Part shown: one piece after another, positions 1-7,622 of the stretch
Numbering within the stretch: position 1 is the stretch's first letter
Layout: every line of letters begins with the position of its first letter
Assembly (NCBI GenBank): GCA_002347285.1
Contig: DDXW01000006.1
Location: forward strand, 1 to 27,828
Direction of reading: 5' to 3'
Origin: Rhodocyclaceae bacterium UBA2250
GTDB taxonomy: Bacteria; Pseudomonadota; Gammaproteobacteria; Burkholderiales; Rhodocyclaceae
DNA: 27,828 nt
The notes under the pieces: generated by a model
Databases searched by the model: none
Told to the model about the DNA's origin: nothing
What the model saw: only the letters and a program-made list of their open reading frames with translations
Translations under genes and position numbers: made by a program

Positions 1-105
1 GATGAAGATCACCAGCAGCACGAGCATCACATCCACCAGCGGGGTGGTGTTGATCTCCGCCATCGGGGCGGCCTTGCCGCCGTCGTCGAAGCCGCCGAAC
101 GCCAT
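1..105 (-). CDS. exbD: ExbD/TolR-family biopolymer transport protein, N-terminal fragment
   Basis: Only the first 35 residues are inside the window; the rest lies beyond base 1. The translation begins MAFGGFDDGGKAAPMAEINT and runs into a hydrophobic stretch (LVDVMLVLLVIFI). The E-I-N-x-T-P-L-V-D-V-M-L-V-L-L motif is the hallmark of ExbD/TolR, with the conserved membrane aspartate in the single transmembrane helix. ExbD forms the proton-conducting complex with ExbB that energises TonB. The start codon lies 3 nt after the exbB stop, so the two are in one operon. Linkage to tonB favours ExbD over TolR. Confidence 0.9.
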   Translation of the reverse strand, partial: MAFGGFDDGGKAAPMAEINTTPLVDVMLVLLVIFI

Positions 106-108
106 CGT

Positions 109-798
109 CTACTCCTGCGCGAGGCGCGCGCCGGTGGTGAAGTAGGCGTGCAGGTCGTGGGCGAAGCCGTCGAGCTGGGCGAGGATCAGGCGGTTGGCGC
201 GCGTCAGCGCGTTGTAGGCGAGCACCGCGGGAATCGCCACGAACAGGCCGGCGGCGGTCATGATCAGCGCCTCGCCGACCGGGCCGGCGACCTTGTCGAG
301 CACCACCGTCGTCGCGCCCGACAGGCCGACCAGCGCGTGGTAGATGCCCCAGACGGTGCCGAACAGGCCGATGAAGGGCGCCGTCGAGCCGACCGAGGCG
401 AGGAAGGTCAGCCCGGCCTCGATGCGCGCCTGGGCGCGCACGATGTGGTTGCGCAGCGCGCGCGTGACGAACTCGGAGATGCTCACGCCGGCGCCGATGC
501 CCTGGGCGGCGTGCTGGGCGTGTGCCTCGGCGGCCTGCGCGCCGGCGCGCGCCAGGCCGGCGAAGATGCCGGTCCGATCCTCTTTCTCGATCGCCATGAG
601 CGCGGCCCGCATGTCCGGGGCGTTCCAGAACGTGCCGCAGGCGCGCTCCATTGCCCGGTTGAGGCGCAGTTGGCCGACGAAGCGGCTGACGATGAGCGCC
701 CAGCTGAGGACGGACATGAGCAGCAGCAGGATGGCGACGCTGTGGATGACCAGGTCGGACTGCTGCCAGAAATGGGCGAAACCGAGATTTGCATTCAT
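109..798 (-). CDS. exbB: ExbB/TolQ-family proton channel protein
   Basis: This 229-residue protein has the MotA/TolQ/ExbB topology: one N-terminal transmembrane helix (about residues 18-38), a long cytoplasmic loop, and two C-terminal helices (about 131-155 and 174-197). The G-S-T-A-P-F-I-G-L-F-G-T-V-W-G-I motif near residues 137-152 and the E-A-L-I-M-T-A-A-G-L segment are characteristic of the family. With ExbD it uses the proton-motive force across the inner membrane to drive TonB-dependent uptake. It lies 7 nt after tonB and 3 nt before exbD. TolQ is the alternative, but the adjacent tonB and absence of tolA/tolB favour ExbB. Confidence 0.92.
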   Translation of the reverse strand: MNANLGFAHFWQQSDLVIHSVAILLLLMSVLSWALIVSRFVGQLRLNRAMERACGTFWNAPDMRAALMAIEKEDRTGIFAGLARAGAQAAEAHAQHAAQGIGAGVSISEFVTRALRNHIVRAQARIEAGLTFLASVGSTAPFIGLFGTVWGIYHALVGLSGATTVVLDKVAGPVGEALIMTAAGLFVAIPAVLAYNALTRANRLILAQLDGFAHDLHAYFTTGARLAQE

Positions 799-805
799 CG
801 AAACA

Positions 806-1480
806 TCAACCTTCCAGACTGAAAACGATGGGAACCAGCACCCAGGCGGCGATCGCTTCGTCGCCGCGGCGGGCCGGCACGAAGCGCCATTGCTCCACGG
901 CGGCGCGCGCGGCGGTGTCGAGCCGCGCGAAGCCGCTCGAGCCCTTCAGCTCGACCGCCGTCGGCCGTCCTTCCGCGCTGACATGAACGCGCAGCACGAC
1001 CTTGCCTTCCTCGCCGAGTCGGCGCGAGGCCGGCGGATAGGCGGGCTTGGGATTCTTCAAGTAGTCGGCGTCGAAACGCGCCTGCGTGACGGGCGCTGGC
1101 GGTGCCGGCGGCGCGGGCGCAGGATTCGGCCCTGGCGGGGCGGCGACCGGCGCGGGCGGCGTCGGCACCGTGAACACCGGCGCCTCGGCCGCGGGCGGCG
1201 CCGGCGTCTCGACGGCGAGAATACGCGCCGGGGCCGGTCTGGGCCGGACGGGCTGCGCTTTGGGTGGCGGCGGCGGCGGCGGTGCCTCGGGCGCCAGTTC
1301 GATCAGGCGCACCGTCAGCGGCTGGACGAACTCGACGAGGCGCTCCGCCGGCACGATGGTCAGCAACAGGAACAGGACGGCCGCGTGCGCCGCCGCGACG
1401 CCGGCGATGCTCGAAGCGGAGGGGGCGACTCCCGGCAAGCGGCTGCCGGAGCCGGAGAGAGTGGGGTAGAACAGGCTCAT
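806..1480 (-). CDS. tonB: TonB family energy transducer
   Basis: From the chosen ATG the protein has 224 residues: a short cytoplasmic N-terminus, one membrane anchor (about residues 24-43), a proline/alanine-rich periplasmic spacer with a run of seven prolines near residue 70, and a C-terminal TonB domain. The C-terminal part contains the N-P-K-P-x-Y-P-P-x-S-R-R-L-G-E-E-G motif and ends V-P-I-V-F-S-L-E-G, typical of TonB. It spans the periplasm to transmit energy to outer-membrane receptors. An in-frame ATG at 1507 would add nine residues; the later start gives a more usual N-terminus. The closely spaced exbB and exbD follow. No Fur box was recognised upstream. Confidence 0.9.
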   Translation of the reverse strand: MSLFYPTLSGSGSRLPGVAPSASSIAGVAAAHAAVLFLLLTIVPAERLVEFVQPLTVRLIELAPEAPPPPPPPKAQPVRPRPAPARILAVETPAPPAAEAPVFTVPTPPAPVAAPPGPNPAPAPPAPPAPVTQARFDADYLKNPKPAYPPASRRLGEEGKVVLRVHVSAEGRPTAVELKGSSGFARLDTAARAAVEQWRFVPARRGDEAIAAWVLVPIVFSLEG

Positions 1481-1552
1481 GGCAGCCGCGATTATCGCCA
1501 ATCGCAACCGGGCTTTTCCTCTGCTGCGACGAATTGCCGCAGGGCATCGCCA

Positions 1553-2197
1553 TCACTGGCCGGCCAGCAGCCGGCGCAGGTCGTCGGCGAGGTTCTGCGG
1601 CGTCTCGCCATGTTTGATCAGGAGCCGGATGCGGCCCTGCGGATCGAAGGCGTAGCTCGTCGCGCTGTGATCGATGCTGTAGTCGAGCGCCGTGTCGCCC
1701 TTGACCTTGGCATAGAAGACGCGGAACTCCTGTGCGGCGGCGAGCGTCGCCGCGGCGTCGCCGCGCAGGCCGAGGAAGCGCGCGTCGAACCAGGGCACGT
1801 AAGCTTTCAGCACTTCCTGGCTGTCGCGTTCGGGATCGACGGTGACGAACAGCACCTGCACGCGGTCGGCCAAGCCTTTCTCCTGGTCGAGCAGGCGCAT
1901 GGTTTCCTGCATGGCCGTCAGCGCGGTCGGGCAGATGTCCGGGCATTGCGTGTAGCCGAAGAACACCACGACCGCCTTGCCGCGAAACTCGGCGCTGGCG
2001 AGGCGGCGGCCGTCGTGGTCGATGAGGCCGTCGAGCGCGGCCAGGCGGCCGAAGCTCGCGCCCGTGATGTCGGTGGCGTGGAAGCCGGGGGCGCGCTCGC
2101 AGCCAAGCAGTGCGGCGGCAAGCAAAAGCGGCATGACATGCCGCAGCAAACTTGTCGGGAATTTGCCTCTTTGCAGATACAACGCGTTGATATTCAT
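1553..2197 (-). CDS. SCO1/SenC/PrrC-family copper chaperone lipoprotein
   Basis: This is a thioredoxin-fold protein of the Sco family, which delivers copper to (or reduces) the CuA site of cytochrome oxidase subunit II at the periplasmic face of the membrane. It has the copper-binding C-P-D-I-C motif (cysteines about 85 and 89) and the conserved distal histidine (about 177, in D-H-S-A-T-S-Y), so all three metal ligands are present. A lipobox (L-L-G-C, cysteine about 33) suggests a lipoprotein. The start is uncertain: ATG at 2197 includes basic residues before the hydrophobic stretch, ATG at 2134 starts inside the signal sequence, and 2245 is also open. No start has a good ribosome binding site. 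It is divergent from the cox operon it probably serves. Confidence 0.88.
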   Translation of the reverse strand: MNINALYLQRGKFPTSLLRHVMPLLLAAALLGCERAPGFHATDITGASFGRLAALDGLIDHDGRRLASAEFRGKAVVVFFGYTQCPDICPTALTAMQETMRLLDQEKGLADRVQVLFVTVDPERDSQEVLKAYVPWFDARFLGLRGDAAATLAAAQEFRVFYAKVKGDTALDYSIDHSATSYAFDPQGRIRLLIKHGETPQNLADDLRRLLAGQ

Positions 2198-2275
2198 ATT
2201 AATCGTGTCTTTTTGCAATGCAATGGCTGCACTGCGGAAATCCAATAAGAATCATATGGTTAAATAAAAATCCGC

Positions 2276-2305
2276 TTGCATGGCCATCAGCAATCCTTCT
2301 ACACT
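2276..2305 (+). promoter_or_regulatory. Putative sigma-70 promoter of the cox operon
   Basis: A TTGCAT box at 2276-2281 and a TACACT box at 2300-2305 are separated by 18 nt, upstream of coxB. They lie in the only AT-rich stretch nearby (2198-2355), which separates the divergent sco and coxB genes. The predicted transcript would have a leader of about 45 nt ending in the GGAGGA ribosome binding site at 2347-2352. The call rests on sequence resemblance only. Confidence 0.45.
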
Positions 2306-2355
2306 GATTCAAACCCGCAGACAAGACGGGCACCCCCGACCCCAATGGAGGAAGC

Positions 2356-3513
2356 ATGAAGAGACTCGCCGCTCCGGCCTTGGCGCTGGGCGCCTTGCAG
2401 CCCGCCGCCGCTTTCGCGGATTACCAGTGGAACTTCCCCAAGCCCGTCACGCCGATCGCGCGCGACACGCTGAACATCCACAACGAGTTCATGCTGGTCA
2501 TCACCGTGCTGTTCGTGGTGGTGTTCGCGATCATGATCTACTCGATGGTGAAGCACCGCAAGAGCGTCGGCCACGAACCCGCGAAGTTCTCCGGCCCGAC
2601 CGGCAAGCTGCAATGGTTCTGGGTGCTGGTGCCCTTCGGCATGCTGCTGTTCATCGACTTCGTGCTGATGGGCATCCCGGCCTTCCACGCGGTGATCGAG
2701 ATGGAAGACACCAAGACGCGCGCCGACATGGTGATCAAGGTGACCGGCCTGCAGTGGAAGTGGCAGTACGAATACCCGGACGACGGCATCAAGTTCATGT
2801 CCAACATGACCACGCCGCCGGAGCAGATCGCCAACCAGGGGGCCAAGGGCGAGCACTACCTTCTGGAAGTCGACAACCCGCTGGTGCTGCCGGTCGGCAA
2901 GAAGGTGCGCGTGCTGCTCACCGCCACCGACGTGATCCACACCTGGTGGGTGCCGCAGTTCGGCGTCAAGCGCGACGCGATCCCCGGCTTCATCCGCGAG
3001 ACCTGGGTCAAGATCGAGGAGCCCGGCACCTACCGCGGCCAGTGCGCCGAATTATGCGGCAAGGGCCACGGCTTCATGCCGGTGGTGGTCAAGGCGCTGC
3101 CCGAGGCCGAGTACGCCGCCTGGCGCGACGCCAAGAAGACCGAGCTGGCGCAGGCCGCCGCCGGCGCCGAGCGCGCCTGGAGCAAGGACGAGCTGATGGC
3201 CCAGGGCAAGGAGGTCTATGCCAAGCAGTGCGCGGTCTGCCACCAGCCCGAGGGGCAGGGCCTGCCGCCGGCCTTCCCGGCGCTCGCTGGCAGCAAGATC
3301 GTCACCGGCCCGCTGCTCTCGAAGGACGGCAAGCTGCTGCCCGACAGCCACGTCGATCGCGTGCTGAACGGCAAGCCGGGCACGGCGATGCAGGCCTTCA
3401 AGGGCACGCTCAACGACGTCGAACTCGCCGCCGTCATCACCTACGAGCGCAACGCGCTCGGCAACGCCAAGGGCGACATGATCCAGCCCGCCCAGATCAA
3501 GTTGCTGCGCTAG
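2356..3513 (+). CDS. coxB: Cytochrome c oxidase subunit II with fused cytochrome c domain
   Basis: This 385-residue subunit receives electrons from cytochrome c. A signal peptide (cleavage after about residue 21) is followed by two transmembrane helices (about 44-64 and 86-108) and a periplasmic cupredoxin domain. The CuA ligands are intact: H195, C230, E232, C234, H238 and M241 (C-A-E-L-C-G-K-G-H-G-F-M). After a short Ala/Lys-rich linker comes a mono-heme cytochrome c domain with C-A-V-C-H at 292-296 and a likely axial methionine at 345. Such fusions (caa3 style) are common in betaproteobacteria. A GGAGGA site lies 3 nt before the ATG. coxA follows after 13 nt. Confidence 0.97.
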   Translation: MKRLAAPALALGALQPAAAFADYQWNFPKPVTPIARDTLNIHNEFMLVITVLFVVVFAIMIYSMVKHRKSVGHEPAKFSGPTGKLQWFWVLVPFGMLLFIDFVLMGIPAFHAVIEMEDTKTRADMVIKVTGLQWKWQYEYPDDGIKFMSNMTTPPEQIANQGAKGEHYLLEVDNPLVLPVGKKVRVLLTATDVIHTWWVPQFGVKRDAIPGFIRETWVKIEEPGTYRGQCAELCGKGHGFMPVVVKALPEAEYAAWRDAKKTELAQAAAGAERAWSKDELMAQGKEVYAKQCAVCHQPEGQGLPPAFPALAGSKIVTGPLLSKDGKLLPDSHVDRVLNGKPGTAMQAFKGTLNDVELAAVITYERNALGNAKGDMIQPAQIKLLR

Positions 3514-3526
3514 ACAGGAGACCGCC

Positions 3527-5137
3527 ATGAACACCGCCACCACCACCGTGAATGGACATGCCGGCCACCATGACGGCGGCCACCACCCGACCGGCATCCT
3601 GCGCTGGCTGACGACGACGAACCACAAGGACATCGGCACGATGTACCTGAGCTTCGCGCTGATCATGTTCTTCGTCGGCGGCATCATGATCCTGGCCGTG
3701 CGCGCCGAGCTGTTCTCGCCCGGCCTGCAGCTGATGCAGCCGGAGTTCTTCAACCAGCTGATCGGCGTGCATGCGCTGGTGATGATCTTCGCCGCGCTGA
3801 TGCCGGCCGCCACCGGCTTCGCCAACTGGCAGATCCCGCTGATGATCGGCGCGCCCGACATGGCGCTGCCGCGCCTCAACAACTGGGGTTTCTGGCTGCT
3901 GCCGCCCGCCGCCATCCTGCTGACCATGCCCTTCGTGCTGGCGCTGTTCGGCATCGGCGACGGCGCCATCGCGACCGGCTGGACCTTCTACGCGCCGCTC
4001 TCGGTGCAGGGCGGCATCGGCGTGGACTTCGCCATCTTCGCGGTGCACATCCTCGGCATCAGTTCCATCCTCGGCTCGATCAACATCATCGTCACCATCT
4101 TCAACATGCGCGCGCCGGGCATGACGATGATGAAGCTGCCCCTGTTCTGCTGGGGCTGGCTGATCACCGCCTTCCTGCTGATCGCGACGATCCCGGTGCT
4201 GGCCGGCGCGGTGACCATGCTGCTCACCGACCGCCACTTCGGCACGCACTTCTTCAACGCCGCCGGCGGCGGCGACCCGATCCTGTTCCAGCACCTGTTC
4301 TGGTTCTTCGGCCACCCCGAGGTGTACATCCTGCTGCTGCCGGTGTGGGGCCTGATGCCGCATGTGCTCGCCACCTTCAGCCGCAAGCCCACCTACGGCT
4401 ACAGGGGGCAGGTGTATGGCTTCATCGCCATCGGCATCCTGTCGGTGATCGTCTGGGCGCACCATTTCTTCACCGCCGGCATGCCGGTGCCGGCGCTGCT
4501 CTACTTCATGTACTCGACGATGGCGATCTCGCTGCCGCTCGCCGTGCTGTTTTTCTGCTGGATAGCGACGATGTGGCGCGGATCGATGAGCTTCGAGACG
4601 CCGATGCTGTTCGCCGTCGGCTTCATCGTGCTGTTCGGCATTGCCGGCCTGACCGGCCTGGTGCTGGCCGACGTCGCCGCCGACGCGCAATACCACCACA
4701 GCTACTTCGTCGTCGCCCACTTCCACTACGCGCTGTTCGCCGGCGGCATCATGGGCGTGATGACCGGCGTCTATTACTGGCTGCCGAAATGGACCGGCCG
4801 CATGTATTCCGAGACATTGGGCAAGTGGCACTTCTGGCTGACCGTGCTCTCCTTCAACCTGACCTTCATGCCGCAGTTCTTCCTCGGCCTGGCCGGCATG
4901 CCGCGCCGCATCCCCGACTACGCGCTGCAGTTCGCCGAGTTCAACGCGATCTCGACCGTCGGCTCGTTCATCCTCGGCCTGTCGCAGCTGCTGTTCGCCT
5001 GGAACATCATCCAGTGCGCGCGCGGCCGCGGCGCGCCGGCCGAAAGTCGGGCCTGGGAGGGCGCCGAGGGCCTCGAGTGGGAACTGTCCTCGCCACCGCC
5101 GCACCACAGCTGGGAAGTCCAGCCGCAGGTGAAGTGA
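3527..5137 (+). CDS. coxA: Cytochrome c oxidase subunit I (aa3-type)
   Basis: This 536-residue, 12-helix heme-copper oxidase subunit reduces oxygen to water and pumps protons. The sequence shows the low-spin heme ligand H82 (G-V-H-A-L-V-M), the CuB histidine/tyrosine pair and proton-path glutamate in F-G-H-P-E-V-Y (H263, E265, Y267), the CuB pair H312-H313 (A-H-H-F-F-T-A-G-M-P), and the heme-ligating H398/H400 (V-A-H-F-H-Y-A-L). The glutamate in the H-P-E-V-Y motif indicates an A1-type (mitochondrial-like) oxidase. The C-terminal tail carries the usual W-E-x-x-S-P-P-P-x-H motif. The stop codon overlaps the next start by 1 nt (TGATG), which suggests translational coupling. Confidence 0.98.
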   Translation: MNTATTTVNGHAGHHDGGHHPTGILRWLTTTNHKDIGTMYLSFALIMFFVGGIMILAVRAELFSPGLQLMQPEFFNQLIGVHALVMIFAALMPAATGFANWQIPLMIGAPDMALPRLNNWGFWLLPPAAILLTMPFVLALFGIGDGAIATGWTFYAPLSVQGGIGVDFAIFAVHILGISSILGSINIIVTIFNMRAPGMTMMKLPLFCWGWLITAFLLIATIPVLAGAVTMLLTDRHFGTHFFNAAGGGDPILFQHLFWFFGHPEVYILLLPVWGLMPHVLATFSRKPTYGYRGQVYGFIAIGILSVIVWAHHFFTAGMPVPALLYFMYSTMAISLPLAVLFFCWIATMWRGSMSFETPMLFAVGFIVLFGIAGLTGLVLADVAADAQYHHSYFVVAHFHYALFAGGIMGVMTGVYYWLPKWTGRMYSETLGKWHFWLTVLSFNLTFMPQFFLGLAGMPRRIPDYALQFAEFNAISTVGSFILGLSQLLFAWNIIQCARGRGAPAESRAWEGAEGLEWELSSPPPHHSWEVQPQVK

Positions 5138-5259
5138 TGGTCGATCAATTCACCGACGATGAACTGGCGCGCCGCCGCGCCGCCGGCCGCAGGCTGGCCT
5201 GGGCGCTCGGCGCCGCGGTCCTGGCCCTCTACGTGATCGGCTTCTTCATCCAGCGATGA
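5137..5259 (+). CDS. Small single-pass membrane protein of the cox operon (40 aa)
   Basis: A 40-residue reading frame lies exactly between coxA and ctaG, overlapping the coxA stop by 1 nt and the ctaG start by 4 nt (ATGA). The product begins MVDQFTDDELARRR, an acidic then basic cytoplasmic segment, followed by one hydrophobic helix (about residues 20-37) and a basic end. The positive-inside pattern, the tight coupling on both sides and the lack of any other explanation for this gap support a real gene. Short proteins at this place are annotated in betaproteobacteria as cytochrome oxidase small assembly proteins, from memory of the family. A role in oxidase assembly is inference from position. 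Confidence 0.8.
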   Translation: MVDQFTDDELARRRAAGRRLAWALGAAVLALYVIGFFIQR

Positions 5260-5834
5260 GCGAGACGGCCGTTCCCGCCCGGCGTGACCACGGACGTCTG
5301 GTTGGCAGGCTGGTGCTGATCGTCGCCGCCTCGGCCGCCTTCGGCATCGCGCTGGTTCCGCTCTACGACACGATCTGCCGCGTGACCGGCCTCAACGGCA
5401 AGACCTTCTCCGCCGGCGGGCTCGCCGCCGACGAAAAGCCGCTCGAGCGCGTCGACCGCAGCCGCCTCGTCAAGGTGGAGTTCACCGGCACGGTGATGCC
5501 CGGTCTGCCCTGGGAGCTGCGGCCGCTGCAGAACAGCGTCGAGCTGCATCCCGGCGAGATGCAGCAGGTCGCCTTCCTGGTGCGCAACACCGCCAGCGAG
5601 CCGGTGACCGGCCAGGCGATTCCGAGCGTCACGCCCGGCCAGGCCGCGCAGCACTTCCACAAGATCGAGTGCTTCTGCTTCAACCAGCAGGTGCTGGCCC
5701 CGGGCGAGGCGCGCGAGATGCCGCTGATGTTCATCGTCAAGCCGGAGCTCGACGCCGAGGTCCGCACCATCACCCTGTCCTACGCCTTCTTCAAGGCGCC
5801 CGAATCGACCCCGCGAAAGGATGGCCGCACATGA
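5256..5834 (+). CDS. ctaG: Cytochrome c oxidase assembly protein CtaG/Cox11
   Basis: This 192-residue protein inserts copper into the CuB site of subunit I. It has an N-terminal membrane anchor (about residues 16-36), then the conserved L-V-P-L-Y-D-T-I-C-R-V-T-G-x-N-G-K-T segment at the start of the periplasmic domain. The copper-binding C-F-C-F motif is present (C139 and C141), as is the downstream L-A-P-G-E segment. The length is typical for the family. Its start overlaps the upstream small gene by 4 nt and its stop overlaps the coxC start (ATGA), so the block is likely translated as one coupled unit. Confidence 0.96.
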   Translation: MSETAVPARRDHGRLVGRLVLIVAASAAFGIALVPLYDTICRVTGLNGKTFSAGGLAADEKPLERVDRSRLVKVEFTGTVMPGLPWELRPLQNSVELHPGEMQQVAFLVRNTASEPVTGQAIPSVTPGQAAQHFHKIECFCFNQQVLAPGEAREMPLMFIVKPELDAEVRTITLSYAFFKAPESTPRKDGRT

Positions 5835-6709
5835 GCACGCATTCCGCTCCGACCGCCGGCGCGCACTACTACGTGCCCCAGCCCAGCCACTATCCCGTCA
5901 CGCTGTCGGGCGGGCTGTTCCTGCTGGCGCTCGGCTTCATCCTCAGGATCAACCACTTCGCGCCCGGGCCGTGGTTCATGCTGGCCGGCGCGGGCCTGAT
6001 CCTCTACGTGCTGTTCGGCTGGTTCGGCGCGATCATCCGCGAATCGGTGACGCGCGCCTATGGCAACTGGGAGGATCACTCGTTTCGCCACGGGATGGTC
6101 TGGTTCATCGCCTCCGAGGTGGCCTTCTTCGCCGCATTCTTCGGCGCGCTGTTCTACGTGCGCAACATCTCGGTGCCCGACCTGCTCAACCTCCTGCCCA
6201 ACCACGGCTGGACGCTCTACCCGGACTACAAGGATCTGGCCTGGCCGGCTTCAGGCTCCGGCCCGGCCGCGCCGCAGTTCACGCCGATGGGCGCCTGGGG
6301 TATCCCGGCGCTCAACACCGCGCTGCTGCTGTCATCCGGCGCGACCATCACCTGGGCGCACTGGGGGCTGCTGAAGAACAACCGTTTCCAGCTCAACCTC
6401 GGCCTGTTCCTCACCGTCGCGCTGGGCTTCACCTTCCTCGGCTTCCAGGCCTGGGAATACCACCATGCCTACTCGGAGCTGGGCCTGACGCTCGGCGCCG
6501 GCGTTTATGGCGCGACCTTCTTCATGCTGACCGGCTTCCACGGTTTCCACGTGACGCTCGGCGCGATCATGCTGACGGTGATCCTCTTCCGCTGCCTCAA
6601 GGGACACTTCGACGCCGAGAACCACTTCGCTTTCGAGGGCGTGGCCTGGTACTGGCACTTCGTCGATGTGGTGTGGCTGCTGCTGTTCGTCTTCGTCTAC
6701 TGGCTATGA
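5831..6709 (+). CDS. coxC: Cytochrome c oxidase subunit III
   Basis: This 292-residue, seven-helix integral membrane protein is the third core subunit, thought to stabilise the active site and proton uptake of subunit I. It begins MSTHSAPTAGAHYYVPQPSH. Family motifs include R-H-G-M-V-W-F-I-A-S-E-V-x-F-F, F-L-G-F-Q-A-W-E-Y, F-F-M-L-T-G-F-H-G-F-H-V and W-Y-W-H-F-V-D-V-V-W-L-L-L-F at the C-terminus. The ATG at 5831 overlaps the ctaG stop. A longer in-frame opening upstream is ctaG shadow. The stop overlaps the end of the convergent twin-TM gene by 6 nt. Confidence 0.97.
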   Translation: MSTHSAPTAGAHYYVPQPSHYPVTLSGGLFLLALGFILRINHFAPGPWFMLAGAGLILYVLFGWFGAIIRESVTRAYGNWEDHSFRHGMVWFIASEVAFFAAFFGALFYVRNISVPDLLNLLPNHGWTLYPDYKDLAWPASGSGPAAPQFTPMGAWGIPALNTALLLSSGATITWAHWGLLKNNRFQLNLGLFLTVALGFTFLGFQAWEYHHAYSELGLTLGAGVYGATFFMLTGFHGFHVTLGAIMLTVILFRCLKGHFDAENHFAFEGVAWYWHFVDVVWLLLFVFVYWL

Positions 6710-6901
6710 CCGGGCGAACCAGCCGAGGTGGAAGCCGAGCATGAGCAGGCCGAACAGCACCAGTGACGCCGCGATGCGCACCGTCAGTGCGCGCGCGGTG
6801 CGCCTGCCGTGGCCGGCATCGCGGTTGAGGAAGAACAGTCCCGAGAACAGGCTGATCAGCACGATCAGCAGCATCAGGATGATGATGAGCTTGAAAAGCA
6901 T
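6704..6901 (-). CDS. Twin transmembrane protein (DUF2909-like, 65 aa)
   Basis: This 65-residue protein has two hydrophobic helices (about residues 4-25 and 43-60) joined by a polar loop with F-F-L-N-R-D-A-G-H-G and several arginines. It ends G-W-F-A-R-S. The pattern resembles the small DUF2909 twin-transmembrane proteins often found inside betaproteobacterial cox clusters. It is the only gene on the minus strand within the oxidase locus. Its 3' end overlaps coxC by 6 nt, and its start codon overlaps the SURF1 start codon by 2 nt. No good ribosome binding site is visible. Function is unknown; an oxidase-related role is inferred from location. Confidence 0.78.
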   Translation of the reverse strand: MLFKLIIILMLLIVLISLFSGLFFLNRDAGHGRRTARALTVRIAASLVLFGLLMLGFHLGWFARS

Positions 6902-7622
6902 GACCGGATTATGCACCGCATTCCGGCCGCGGCCATGGACGACGGCGCTGATGCTGGTGCTGGTCGCGGCCTTCGTCTCGCTCGGCCAGTGGCAGTGGGG
7001 CAAGGCGCAGCGCAAGGAGGCCGCGCAGGCGCAGTTCGACGCGCTGCGCGCTGCGCCGCCGGTCGAGTTGCCGGCCGCGCCGGTCGCCGATCCCGCCTTC
7101 TTCCAGTACCGTCGCGTCGGCGTGCATGGCCAGTACCGCCCCGCCGGCCAGATCCTGCTCGACAACCAGATGCAGGATGAGCGCGTCGGCTACCGCGTGC
7201 TGACGCCGCTGGCGATCGACGGCGGCAAAGTGGAAGTGCTGGTCGATCGCGGCTGGGTCGCCGCCGGCGCCGATCGCCGCAACATTCCCGAGGTCGCCGT
7301 CCCCCCGGGGCCGACTTTCATCACCGGCACCGCCGTGCAGCCTTCGACCAAGCATTTCTCGCTGGCTGCCGACACCGCGCCGCCGGGCGGCAATGCGCGC
7401 TGGCAGTTCGTCGATCTCGGGCGTTACGCGCGCGAGGCGCAGGTCGAACTGCAGCCGCTGGTGATCCGCCTCGACCCCGACCAGCCGCACGGCTATCTGC
7501 GCGCCTGGCCGCGCCCCGATGACCGGCACGAGCGCCACCTCTCCTACGCGCTGCAGTGGTTCGGCTTCGCCGCCAGCACTGTCGGCATCTGGGCCTGGGC
7601 CGGCTTCCGGAGGCAGCCGTGA
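6900..7622 (+). CDS. SURF1 family cytochrome oxidase biogenesis protein
   Basis: This 240-residue protein has the SURF1/Shy1 layout: an N-terminal helix (about 13-28) ending in the conserved L-G-x-W-Q pattern (S-L-G-Q-W-Q-W-G-K), a periplasmic domain with G-x-Y and D-N-Q motifs, V-L-V-D-R-G-W-V, and a second helix near the C-terminus (L-Q-W-F-G-F-A-A-S-T-V-G). SURF1 helps deliver heme a to subunit I. The ATG at 6900 is the first reasonable start; the reading frame extends upstream but only through the opposite-strand twin-TM gene. The stop overlaps the GTG start of the next gene. Confidence 0.93.
   Translation: MTGLCTAFRPRPWTTALMLVLVAAFVSLGQWQWGKAQRKEAAQAQFDALRAAPPVELPAAPVADPAFFQYRRVGVHGQYRPAGQILLDNQMQDERVGYRVLTPLAIDGGKVEVLVDRGWVAAGADRRNIPEVAVPPGPTFITGTAVQPSTKHFSLAADTAPPGGNARWQFVDLGRYAREAQVELQPLVIRLDPDQPHGYLRAWPRPDDRHERHLSYALQWFGFAASTVGIWAWAGFRRQP

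Noticed and set aside
1481..1552. Possible Fur operator or promoter before tonB
   Set aside because: No sequence resembling the AT-rich Fur box was found; a CTGCG/CGCAG repeat there is too short to interpret.
2187..2200. FNR-like sequence TTGAT-N4-ATATT near the sco start
   Set aside because: Only one half site fits; the second half matches two of five positions, so oxygen control cannot be claimed.
344..2248. Plus-strand frame of 634 codons across exbB, tonB and sco
   Set aside because: It runs antisense to three well-supported genes and has Arg-rich, non-protein-like composition.
3497..5107. Long open frame of 536 codons antisense to coxA
   Set aside because: It mirrors coxA exactly, has a low-complexity His/Asp/Arg/Gln-rich translation and no family motif; long antisense frames are expected in high-GC codon use.
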